DNA from: CAYHHI01 sp964356335
GTDB lineage: Bacteria; Arandabacterota; Arandabacteria; Arandabacterales; Arandabacteraceae
Reading direction: 5' to 3'
Length of the DNA: 64,000 nt
Assembly: GCA_964356335.1 (NCBI GenBank)
Contig: CAYHHI010000015.1
Span: forward strand, 1 to 64,000
The notes below the pieces were generated by a model that saw only the letters and a list, made by a program, of their open reading frames with translations, was not told the DNA's origin and searched no databases. This document shows, piece by piece, positions 36,100 to 44,311 of the stretch. Position 1 is the stretch's first letter; each line of letters starts with the position of its first letter. The translations under genes were made by a program, and so were the position numbers.

Positions 36100-39012
36100 A
36101 TGCGTAAGGTCAACGGAGTAGGACTTTTGTACCTTCTGGTATTGGCTGTATTATCGACTGTGGCACTTGCCGCCAGTCCCGGGGATGTAGTGATAAATGA
36201 GGTGTGGGTAAATGATCCGCACTACTTTGATGGCGCGGAGTACGTAGAACTCTACAACGCGACGGCCTCGCCCATAGATTTGGCAGGCTGGGTCTTAAGC
36301 GGCGTTGAGTATGATCAAATATGTGGCGAGCATCATCATCAGATTCCAAGTGGCATAACCATAGGTGCTCATGGGTACATTGTGATCACGCGGGATGCTA
36401 TCACCAATGCCGAGGGTGGGGCTGATCCCAGTCCCGGTTTCAAGAGCACATGGGGTTTCGCTCCAGATCTTGAGATGTATGACAACTCCCAAACCTATGA
36501 GGTCGATGATCCTACTGTCCCAAACACCATCTGCCAGAATCCGGATTCCTATGATGACCAGATCAGGTTGTTTCCGGGCACTAGCGATTACGGCAAGAAA
36601 TGCGGCACAACCACCCATTATGAAGTGCTTTATCTTTACGATACCGCGGCAAGAACCAATCTGATCGACGCGATGGAATATCTGGACCCTGTCTATTGCG
36701 CTTCCGACCAGTGCCTCGGGGTCAATGGTTCCAACAACGACGCCTTTCAGGGGATTCCCGACGTGGCCATCAGCTTGGGCAGGGATCAGAATGGCACTGA
36801 CACCAACAACTCCAACGCCGACTTCCATTATGAGGGTCCCACGCCGCGTGTGCAGAATGTGATGAACACACCTCCGGAGATATGGACGCTGCGGTACAGC
36901 CCCTGCACGCCTACTTCAAGCACCAGCGTTACCATCTCTTGCTACGTCAAGGACTCGAACGGCATTTCCTCAGTGAAGTGTTACTATAACGTCAACGGTG
37001 GCCTCTATTCGAATGTGGCGATGTCGGCGGCGCCGGGGGACAGCCTCTATTCCTGCGTCCTGCCTGCACAGAGCGATCAGAGCCAGGTCACCTTCTACGT
37101 TGAAGCCACTGACGCCTTTGCCACTCCGGGGACCAGCCGGTATCCTGCCGACGCGCCCGCAGGCGCCTATAGGTACATGGTCGGCATAGTGGCAATCTCG
37201 ACGGTTCAGTACGTGGGTATCGGCTCGGACTCCTCGAGCTATGCAGGCAAGGCCGTAAACGTCACGGGTATTGTGACGGCAGGACGCGGCCTCTATGGTG
37301 GCAACCTGTTTGCCGTCCAGGACGGCAGCGGTCCCTGGAACGGGATCTGGATCTTTGATGCCACGGCGTCGGTCCCGGCTGAAGAGGGCGACAGTGTCAT
37401 CATTTCCGGCAAAGTCCAGGAATTCTACCTGCGCACCGAAGTCTACATGTTTGTGGGCTGCTACAACGAAATCAGCTCCGGGCATGCTCTTCCGGCTCCG
37501 GTGGCTGTCTCCACCAGTACCCTTGCGACCACATCGAACCTTGCCGAACGCTATGAAGGCGTGCTGACCAAGGTTCAGAATGCGACTGTCACCAATGACA
37601 GCGCCGACGCTTACGGCGAATGGGAGGTCAATGACGGCACGGGCGCTTGCCGAATCGGTCATGCCGGCAGTTATCTCTATGTGCCTAACACCGGCGATCT
37701 TCTTGATGGCGTTCAGGGTGTCGTCGATTACTCTTTTAGCAACTACAAGATCGAGCCCAGGTGGAGTGAGGACATAATTGGCCCGCCGATCATCTACAAT
37801 CTTGTGTATTCACCTCACGCCCCACGGACTGGGAATCTGATTACGTTTAGCGTAACCGTCACGGGTGCGCACCCCATAACTTCGGTTAAGTTGTTCTGCA
37901 GCACCAACGGTGGTGCCAGTTTCGACAGCACGAGTATGACATCTCCCGACAGCGTATATACGGCCGTCAAGGGACCTTTCGTTGATGACATTACAGTCGA
38001 CTACTATGTCAGAGCCACGGACAACCAGCCCATGTCCTCGCGCAAGCCTGCCGCTGGAACGTATGCTTTCTACGTAGGCATGGTGACGATCTACCAGGTG
38101 CAGTACGTTGCTCCGGGGGGCGACAGCTCAAGCTATACCAACAAGCCCGTCAACGTTGCAGGTATAGTAACAGCCGGTAGTGGGGAATTTGGTGTCAACT
38201 ACTTCTATATTCAGAACCACTCTGGATCACCGGACTTCACCGGCGTGAAGGTCTACGACAGAACAGGCACGGTCAGTGTCGCTCGAGGCGACACGGTCAC
38301 TGTTTCGGGAGAGGTTCAGGAGTACCAGTCTCCGGGGTACTCTGGTAGTGACACCGAGATTGCGATGTTCTTCCCGCAAGCGATAACTGTTCACTACCAC
38401 GGCGGGACCGGCAATGTCCCGGCTCCTGTCTCGGTGACTACGGCGGCTGTGGCCACCTCCGAGAAGTACGAGGGAGTGCTCGTTCAGGCGATCGCGGCTG
38501 TGGTTAAGACCACCAAGGACCAGTACGGCGAGTGGCACATAAGTAATGGTGGGCCTGCCGATACTTGTGAGGTGGGCGATTACGGCACCTACACGTACGT
38601 GCCTGCGGTCAATGATGTCCTCAATGTGACTGGTGTTGACGGCTACTCTTATGGCCAGTACAAGATACAACCGAGGACTGAGGCTGATATCTGCTACGCG
38701 ACCAAGGCCGGTATTCCCGACGGTCCGGCCAGGCCCTCGCGCCTCATGATGATGGTGCAGCCTAACCCGATGCTCGATGGCGGGACAGTTAGATACGCAC
38801 TGCCTCTCGCAGGGGATGTGGGGCTCAAGATTTACAACGTGAAAGGCGAGTTGGTGAGGACCCTGATCGAGGGCAATTCCCCGGCAGGCGAATACAAGAT
38901 AGATTGGAACGGAACTAACTCAAGAGGTGCCAGAGTGACCTCGGGAATCTACTTCCTGAGGCTTGAGACAAGAAGTGGATCGGCTGTAAGTAAGGTCGTT
39001 GTTTCGAGGTAA
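36100..39012 (+). CDS. Large secreted protein with lamin-tail, OB-fold and FlgD-like domains
   Basis: A 970-residue secreted protein. A signal peptide (about 1-25, ending TVALAASP) leads into a lamin-tail domain (GDVVINEVWVNDPHYFDGAE, YVELYNATASPIDLAGWVL, GAHGYIVITRD) to about residue 270. Then come two near-parallel modules, each an Ig-like unit with KDSNGISSVKCYYNVNGG or ITSVKLFCSTNGGASF, followed by an OB-fold unit starting VQYV and GDSSSY (NVTGIVTAG, DSVIISGKVQEF). The C-terminal FlgD-like domain has MVQPNPMLDGGTVRYALPL, VGLKIYNVKGELVRTL and VTSGIYFLRLE. It is the same domain toolkit as the proteins at 25426, 26484 and 53468. It has its own promoter and the ribosome site AAAGGGAGG. No catalytic domain is visible. 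Confidence 0.75.
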   Translation: MRKVNGVGLLYLLVLAVLSTVALAASPGDVVINEVWVNDPHYFDGAEYVELYNATASPIDLAGWVLSGVEYDQICGEHHHQIPSGITIGAHGYIVITRDAITNAEGGADPSPGFKSTWGFAPDLEMYDNSQTYEVDDPTVPNTICQNPDSYDDQIRLFPGTSDYGKKCGTTTHYEVLYLYDTAARTNLIDAMEYLDPVYCASDQCLGVNGSNNDAFQGIPDVAISLGRDQNGTDTNNSNADFHYEGPTPRVQNVMNTPPEIWTLRYSPCTPTSSTSVTISCYVKDSNGISSVKCYYNVNGGLYSNVAMSAAPGDSLYSCVLPAQSDQSQVTFYVEATDAFATPGTSRYPADAPAGAYRYMVGIVAISTVQYVGIGSDSSSYAGKAVNVTGIVTAGRGLYGGNLFAVQDGSGPWNGIWIFDATASVPAEEGDSVIISGKVQEFYLRTEVYMFVGCYNEISSGHALPAPVAVSTSTLATTSNLAERYEGVLTKVQNATVTNDSADAYGEWEVNDGTGACRIGHAGSYLYVPNTGDLLDGVQGVVDYSFSNYKIEPRWSEDIIGPPIIYNLVYSPHAPRTGNLITFSVTVTGAHPITSVKLFCSTNGGASFDSTSMTSPDSVYTAVKGPFVDDITVDYYVRATDNQPMSSRKPAAGTYAFYVGMVTIYQVQYVAPGGDSSSYTNKPVNVAGIVTAGSGEFGVNYFYIQNHSGSPDFTGVKVYDRTGTVSVARGDTVTVSGEVQEYQSPGYSGSDTEIAMFFPQAITVHYHGGTGNVPAPVSVTTAAVATSEKYEGVLVQAIAAVVKTTKDQYGEWHISNGGPADTCEVGDYGTYTYVPAVNDVLNVTGVDGYSYGQYKIQPRTEADICYATKAGIPDGPARPSRLMMMVQPNPMLDGGTVRYALPLAGDVGLKIYNVKGELVRTLIEGNSPAGEYKIDWNGTNSRGARVTSGIYFLRLETRSGSAVSKVVVSR

Positions 39013-39200
39013 TCTTTTGGAAAAGGAGACGTGATCTCCAGTCGAGAAGGGGGTGGTTCGAGACAAGCTTGATTCAGGGGTGTGGTTGGGAAGTTGAGGC
39101 AATTCGGCGAGTCAGGTTCGAGAGCGAGCAGCCTGATAGAGAGCCGAAAGTGGAAGCAGGAATTCTGGGAAAGCAAACCCAGAAAGGGAGGTTGAGGAAA

Positions 39201-39860
39201 ATGAAGAAGTTGTTCTTGGTTCTCGCGGTTGTTTGTTTTGTGGCGTCCTCGGCCTGGGCGGGTACCATTACCCGCTGCTATAGCTGGGAAGACGGCCAGA
39301 CGGTGCTGGGCACATATCCCACCACCGGTATTACTTGCACAAACGTGTTGAGCCCTGTCCACACGGGCCTGCGTGCGCTGGAGATTGTGCGCACCAGCTC
39401 TACTACCACCCAGGCATACGTGGCTTGGGTGAAGAACTTGACCACCGGTGACGTCGTCACAGGCATTTTCTGGGCCTATGACGTGACCACGGGCGGCAAC
39501 CCTTCGGCCCGCATTTGGGCCCACTATGGGAGCTCGGCCGATGTCACGCTGGCCAAGGGCAGTGCAAGCGGTCCCGCGGACTACAGTGGTGTCCCGCCAG
39601 GCTGGGGTACGGTGCCCAATACACCGCCTACGCCAATCCCGTACGTTTGGACCTTCGCGCCCACAGATGTGACTGCGGATGCTTTGATTATTGAGGTCCG
39701 TAGCTATGGCACCGCTGCGGGTGCCAATACGGTTTGGGTCGATGACGTCACAGTCACCGCGCCCGATCGTGCCGGCGTCGATATTGTGTTCCCGGGCATC
39801 GGCGGCCCTTCGGCTGTCGAGCAGACCACCTGGGGCGGCATCAAGGCGCTGTATCAGTAG
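39201..39860 (+). CDS. Small secreted beta-rich protein of unknown function
   Basis: A 219-residue secreted protein with a clean signal peptide (MKKLFLVLAVVCFVASSAWA, cleavage before GTITR). The mature protein is rich in Thr, Gly and Val and resembles a single jelly-roll or carbohydrate-binding-like beta-sandwich, with WVDDVTV near the end as in 'YIDDV' type domains. I cannot name the family. The frame is open further upstream, but ATG 39201 is chosen because of the signal peptide and the ribosome site AAAGGGAGGTTGAGG, which closely matches the one before the gene at 36100. A strong terminator follows 26 bases after the stop. It has no FlgD-like tail, but ends in a short Gly/Trp-rich peptide. 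Confidence 0.65.
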   Translation: MKKLFLVLAVVCFVASSAWAGTITRCYSWEDGQTVLGTYPTTGITCTNVLSPVHTGLRALEIVRTSSTTTQAYVAWVKNLTTGDVVTGIFWAYDVTTGGNPSARIWAHYGSSADVTLAKGSASGPADYSGVPPGWGTVPNTPPTPIPYVWTFAPTDVTADALIIEVRSYGTAAGANTVWVDDVTVTAPDRAGVDIVFPGIGGPSAVEQTTWGGIKALYQ

Positions 39861-39886
39861 GATTCTGGTTTAAGTAAGGACTGAAT

Positions 39887-39918
39887 GCCCCGTCTCTCTG
39901 AGACGGGGCTTTCTTTTT
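39887..39918 (+). terminator. Rho-independent terminator
   Basis: A perfect 10-bp stem (GCCCCGTCTC against GAGACGGGGC) with a three-base loop is followed by a T-rich tract; it ends the transcript of the gene at 39201. Confidence 0.93.
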
Positions 39919-40576
39919 CCGAGCGCCGCTCTGGGCAGTAGGTCCATTCCCTCGTGTTGCCCACCTACTGCCTGGCTCTGACCCAGTCTCCGGATCTACC
40001 CCATTCCTGGGTCCTCGGGCAAGTGTCCCAGGGCGCGGTATTGTGGGATTCAGCCAGCAGGGTCTCTCGATAGGCGTGATAGCAGGAGGCTCCTAGTTTG
40101 GGGGCAGGTCATAACCCCAACCTCGATGGGTGACATGGCTCCGGACTCGCTGCGACTCGGATCAAGGGTGTCTTTCCCCGGTGCACTATAGTGTAGACCG
40201 TTAATTATACTTGACTTACACCACAATTAGGTGTACCATTACGCCGTCTTTGCAAATCTGATTCTGATTCAAGCAACTACGAGTTCATCTGCGGCTCTAA
40301 CGGAGGCAGGCCGTCTGGCACGAGACGCTGGCCACGGGCAAAGAGATAGAACCCCTTCCATATCTTTCGCAGGTTCACAGTCGATTGCCTGTAGCGGGCT
40401 TGTAAGGAAAACGTCAACCCGCGTGCCTTCCTCTAGCAAGGGTGTTCCCGTTTCTACACAGGTTTCGCCATATCCCTCAAGTCGCATCGATCTTCCTGTA
40501 GGCTCTTCGAACTCCGTGCCCTTGGAATCACGAGGGCCAGTTCTGGTGCAGAATCTTTTTTCATAGGAGGTGTTTC
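39919..40576. other. Long intergenic region, probable decaying sequence
   Basis: This 658-base stretch has no intact gene that I recognise. It holds a 38-base segment (40012-40049) that recurs at 43991-44028, an operator-like promoter at 40211-40239, and, on the minus strand from about 40550 to 40300, a frame that reads like protein (GTEFEEPTGRSMRLEGYGET, then TPLLEEGTRVDVFLTSPLQA) and appears to continue after a frameshift as FYLFARGQRLVPDGLR before a stop. That may be a degraded gene of unknown family. A ribosome site (ATAGGAGGTG) precedes the ATG at 40577. Confidence 0.4.
40211..40239 (+). promoter_or_regulatory. Possible promoter with operator-like inverted repeat
   Basis: TTGACT (40211-40216), 17 bases and TACCAT (40234-40239) form a weak promoter. 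The spacer contains the inverted repeat TACACC-N7-GGTGTA (40217-40235), placed as an operator would be. It lies about 340 bases before the start at 40577, which is far for a simple leader. Confidence 0.35.
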
Positions 40577-43500
40577 ATGTCAACTGCTCGTGTTGTGGTC
40601 TTCGTAGCCCTAGCTCATCTATGTCTTAGTGTCGGCTCTTCGTATGCCATACCATATCCTTTCTCCGACGACATGGAGAATACGGGGTCCGGCAATTGGT
40701 GTTTCACCTCGCCCTGGGGTTACTCCCAAGAGGCAGCTCACAGCGACAGTACGTGCATAACAGATAGCCCCGGGACCAGCTATGCTGACAACGTGAACAT
40801 ATCGGTCGCCACGTGTAGCGGCATTGATTTGACGTTGGCACAGATGCCGGTGTTGAGTTATTGGCAGCGATACTTTTTAGAGACGAATGCTGACTACGGA
40901 TGGGTTGATGTATCGGGGGATGGTGGGTCCAACTGGACTACGGTGTGTTTTGTTACTGGGTTTAGTTCGGAGTGGAAGGAGGAGCGGATAGATCTATCAC
41001 CATGGATAGGTTTATCGGACGTGCGGGTGAGGTTCAGGCTCTCGACGAATGGATCGATTCGGTATGATGGGTGGTACATAGATGATGTGTGCATAGGTGA
41101 GACCTCAAAGCCCACGATAAGTTATCCGTTCTTCGATGACATGGAGAGCGGCGGTGACAATTGGCTGTCATCGTCGTGGGAGTTGATAAGCACAGACTAT
41201 CACAGTGCTACGCATAGTTGGACGGACAGTCCGGAGGGCACTTATCCTGCAGTTTATAGTTACAGTTTACTCACTTTGGCGGGGGTTATGGACTTGACAG
41301 GTGCCAGGTGTCCTCAGTTGACTTTCTGGCACAAGGGTAGCCTGTACTACGCTTCGGTACAGGTATCGACTGACTATGGGCGGACTTGGGTGACGGTGAA
41401 GGACCTTCCGAGTCAGACTGGTTGGACTCAGGCGCAGGTAGATCTATCGCAGTATGTGGGGACACGCCTGAGAGTGCGGTTTCAACTGTACCTATATTGG
41501 TGTTGTTATGATGGCTGGTACATCGACGATGTTAGGATGGAGGATGCCATAGGGGTACCATACCTTGAATCTTTGACCAATGTGACGATGCATGGGGCGG
41601 ATCTGTGCTGGACGCAGAACACGGATGCTGCGTTTAAAAGGTATGAGGTTTACAGGAGGAATGGGTCTGGCGTAAGTCGGTCGGATCAGTTGGTGTACAC
41701 GACTTATGACAGGGCTGACACGTGTTTTTCTGACACATATTCGATTCTCCAGCCTGATTACTATTACTATGCAGTTTACGCTGTTGACACACTGGGCATG
41801 TATAGTTGCCGGAGTAATGAGCAGAAGGCCACCTATGTGGTCCCGCATGTGAGTTACCCATTCTGCGACCTTATGGAGGGTGGGACAGGTCACTGGGAGT
41901 GGGGTATTCCGTGGGCGATAACGAGTGAGGCGGCACGTAGTGGTGGCTTCTCGTGGACGGATAGTCCCGGGACGAGTTACGAGAATAATGTTAATACCGC
42001 TTTCACGACGAGCATCGATTTGACATTGGCACAGATGCCGGTGTTGAGTTATTGGCAGCGATACTTTTTGGAGACGAATGCTGACTATGGTTGGGTTGAT
42101 GTATCAGGTGATGGCGGATCCAACTGGACTACGGTGTGTTTTGTTACTGGGTTTAGTTCGGAGTGGAAGGAGGAGCGGATAGATCTATCACCATGGATAG
42201 GTTTATCGGACGTGCGGGTGAGGTTCAGGCTCTCGACGAATGGATCGATTCGGTATGATGGGTGGTACATAGATGATGTGTGCATAGGTGAGACCTCAAA
42301 GCCCACGATAAGTTATCCGTTCTTCGATGACATGGAGAGCGGCGGTGACAATTGGCTGTCATCGTCGTGGGAGTTGATAAGCACAGACTATCACAGTGCT
42401 ACGCATAGTTGGACGGACAGTCCGGAGGGCACTTATCCTGCAGTTTATAGTTACAGTTTACTCACTTTGGCGGGGGTTATGGACTTGACAGGTGCCAGGT
42501 GTCCTCAGTTGACTTTCTGGCACAAGGGTAGCCTGTACTACGCTTCGGTACAGGTATCGACTGACTATGGGCGGACTTGGGTGACGGTGAAGGACCTTCC
42601 GAGTCAGACTGGTTGGACTCAGGCGCAGGTAGATCTATCGCAGTATGTGGGGACACGCCTGAGAGTGCGGTTTCAACTGTACCTATATTGGTGTTGTTAT
42701 GATGGCTGGTACATCGACGATGTGTCGATCGATCAGGGTCTATGCGCAGCAGTTGACTGGTGCAGGCTTGAGTCTCCGGACTCCACGACCACTATGGCAG
42801 GTACGCCGACTGAACCGATATACGGTCTCGTATCCGAGGCCGGCGTGACCAACGGGCCAGGCCAGGGCCCGGGGATTTCTGCAGAAGTGGGCTACGGCCC
42901 ACACGGTTCGACTCCGTCGGGCACCAACTGGCATTGGACCACTGCGACCTATGATTCAGATAGTGGCAATGCAGACAGGTACCGAGGGAGCGTCACTGTT
43001 CCGGTCGCGGGCACTTACGATTTCGCCTATCGCTTCATGCACTATGTCGAGGACAGCATCTGGTCATACGCAGATCTTGACGGCAATGACCTTGGAAGTG
43101 GTGGCACAAACGGTTACTCATCTTCTCAGGCCGGGCACCTTGTCGTGACAGGCGCATGCAGCATATCGGTTGCTCCCACGTCGTTCGACTTCATGGTGCC
43201 TTTGGCCGACTCATCTCGCTCCGTACTCGTAATCGAGAATGGTGGAACTGCTAATCTCACCTTCCAGATCCTTGAGAGCCCAGGTGAGCCAGATGCAGCT
43301 CCCGGCAATGGTGACCTCATCTACTCGGACGCCGGTGCTGAGCCGGCCGATCTCTTATCTGATTCGCCCGGTGTGCTCTGGGACATACCGTGGGTTGAGG
43401 TCGAACCGACTACAGGGCTTCTCGCTCCCGGCGACTCGTGTCACCTATCAGTGGCTATCAACACAACCATGCTGGACACGCTTGACTACAGCATAGGGAC

Positions 43501-43885
43501 AGTCGACTACGTTGCCTACATAGTGATAAACAACAATGATCCGCAGAGAAATCCCGTGGTCGTCGAGGTTCGCCTGGATGTCGGTCCGCTTGCCGGTGTA
43601 ATTGACGACAGGAGAATTCCCGATACCTTCGTGCTGATGCCCAACATGCCCAATCCTTTTGCCCTTTCGACCTGTGTGTCATACGGTTTACCGCAGGACT
43701 CTCGGGTTAGAATCGATGTCTATGACGTCACGGGCAGGAGTGTCGTAACCTTAGTGGACGGTCACGAATCAGCCGGCTGGTACTCGGCTACCTGGCGCAC
43801 CGAGGCTGTGACTCCCGGGGTGTACTACTGCCGTATGCAGGCAGGTACTTATGTTGCGACCCGACAAATGATAATCGTGAAGTGA
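40577..43885 (+). CDS. Secreted multidomain adhesin-like protein with duplicated MAM-like modules and FlgD tail
   Basis: An 1102-residue secreted protein with a signal peptide of about 24 residues. The body has alternating beta-sandwich modules of about 145 residues, each running from 'YPF.DDME' to 'DGWYIDDV', like the jelly-roll domains of MAM or immune-inhibitor-A type proteins. The order is A1-B1, a fibronectin-III-like insert (about 315-415), A2-B2, then a module near 725-860, an ASPM/Ig-like domain (TSFDFMVPLADSSRSVLVIE), and a C-terminal FlgD-like domain (MPNPFALSTCVSYGLPQ, VRIDVYDVTGRSVVTLVDG, TPGVYYCRMQ). The A-B units are encoded by a 707-bp duplication and look AT-richer and different in codon use from neighbours. 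No catalytic residues are recognised. A terminator follows. Confidence 0.75.
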   Translation: MSTARVVVFVALAHLCLSVGSSYAIPYPFSDDMENTGSGNWCFTSPWGYSQEAAHSDSTCITDSPGTSYADNVNISVATCSGIDLTLAQMPVLSYWQRYFLETNADYGWVDVSGDGGSNWTTVCFVTGFSSEWKEERIDLSPWIGLSDVRVRFRLSTNGSIRYDGWYIDDVCIGETSKPTISYPFFDDMESGGDNWLSSSWELISTDYHSATHSWTDSPEGTYPAVYSYSLLTLAGVMDLTGARCPQLTFWHKGSLYYASVQVSTDYGRTWVTVKDLPSQTGWTQAQVDLSQYVGTRLRVRFQLYLYWCCYDGWYIDDVRMEDAIGVPYLESLTNVTMHGADLCWTQNTDAAFKRYEVYRRNGSGVSRSDQLVYTTYDRADTCFSDTYSILQPDYYYYAVYAVDTLGMYSCRSNEQKATYVVPHVSYPFCDLMEGGTGHWEWGIPWAITSEAARSGGFSWTDSPGTSYENNVNTAFTTSIDLTLAQMPVLSYWQRYFLETNADYGWVDVSGDGGSNWTTVCFVTGFSSEWKEERIDLSPWIGLSDVRVRFRLSTNGSIRYDGWYIDDVCIGETSKPTISYPFFDDMESGGDNWLSSSWELISTDYHSATHSWTDSPEGTYPAVYSYSLLTLAGVMDLTGARCPQLTFWHKGSLYYASVQVSTDYGRTWVTVKDLPSQTGWTQAQVDLSQYVGTRLRVRFQLYLYWCCYDGWYIDDVSIDQGLCAAVDWCRLESPDSTTTMAGTPTEPIYGLVSEAGVTNGPGQGPGISAEVGYGPHGSTPSGTNWHWTTATYDSDSGNADRYRGSVTVPVAGTYDFAYRFMHYVEDSIWSYADLDGNDLGSGGTNGYSSSQAGHLVVTGACSISVAPTSFDFMVPLADSSRSVLVIENGGTANLTFQILESPGEPDAAPGNGDLIYSDAGAEPADLLSDSPGVLWDIPWVEVEPTTGLLAPGDSCHLSVAINTTMLDTLDYSIGTVDYVAYIVINNNDPQRNPVVVEVRLDVGPLAGVIDDRRIPDTFVLMPNMPNPFALSTCVSYGLPQDSRVRIDVYDVTGRSVVTLVDGHESAGWYSATWRTEAVTPGVYYCRMQAGTYVATRQMIIVK
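40826..41532 (+). repeat. Intragenic direct repeat, copy 1 (707 bp)
   Basis: This segment and 42017-42723 are direct repeats, offset 1191 bases (397 codons). About eight base differences fall in the first 110 bases, and all leave the encoded protein the same; the remaining roughly 590 bases appear identical. Confidence 0.93.
42017..42723 (+). repeat. Intragenic direct repeat, copy 2 (707 bp)
   Basis: Second copy of the 707-bp unit within the secreted-protein gene; see copy 1. It ends at the same codon (DGWYIDDV) after which the two copies diverge (RMED against SIDQ). Confidence 0.93.
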
Positions 43886-43916
43886 CCTGGTACAACCAGG
43901 TTCAACAACCTCACTT

Positions 43917-43947
43917 GCGGCGGGCCTCGGGCTCGCCGCATCTTTCT
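43917..43947 (+). terminator. Rho-independent terminator after secreted-protein gene
   Basis: A 10-bp GC-rich stem (GCGGCGGGCC against GGCTCGCCGC, one G-T pair) with a three-base loop is followed by ATCTTTCTT, 32 bases after the stop at 43885. Confidence 0.75.
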
Positions 43948-44023
43948 TCCGGCATTCCCGATGGCATGGGGGGCTGCCGAAACATATGGCTCCTCGGGCA
44001 GGTATCCCAGGGCGCAGCAGTGT

Positions 44024-44250
44024 GAGATAGCGTGAGGATTCGAACACTTAAGGAGGAGTGCATATACATGCATGACTTCGAAAGTCTGGAGGAGGCACGG
44101 CAGATCATCGGGGCCTTCGTATCGCGCTATAACGAGCAGTGGCTGCTCGAGCGCCATGGGTATCTCACCCCGACCGAGGCGAGACGAGCGCTGCTTCAGG
44201 AGGCCGCATGATCAAATCAATCTTGTGTCCAGGAAACCGGGTGCGGTACA
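44024..44250 (+). mobile_element. IS3-family transposase C-terminal remnant with right end
   Basis: From 44024 to the TGA at 44211 one frame encodes the C terminus of an IS3-group DDE transposase: RIRTLKEECIYMHDFESLEE followed by ARQIIGAFVSRYNEQWLLERHGY and LTPTEARRALL, which matches the end of the integrase core and the tail helix. An in-frame stop lies just before 44024 and the rest of the transposase is absent. After the stop, a sequence ending TGCGGTACA (about 44224-44250) looks like the element's right terminal inverted repeat, but no left end was found. A fortuitous AAGGAGGAG upstream of ATG 44068 could allow a 47-residue product. It is dead as a transposon. Confidence 0.75.
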
Positions 44251-44311
44251 ATATGATGTTCTGGATTCCCGATTCCCGAGCAATCTCGACCCTTCTATCA
44301 CTGACCACCAA

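Noticed and set aside
40231..40566. 111-codon plus-strand frame before the duplicated secreted-protein gene.
   Set aside because: Composition is unlike a protein (Ser/Pro-rich without pattern), no ribosome site, and the minus strand in this stretch looks more protein-like.
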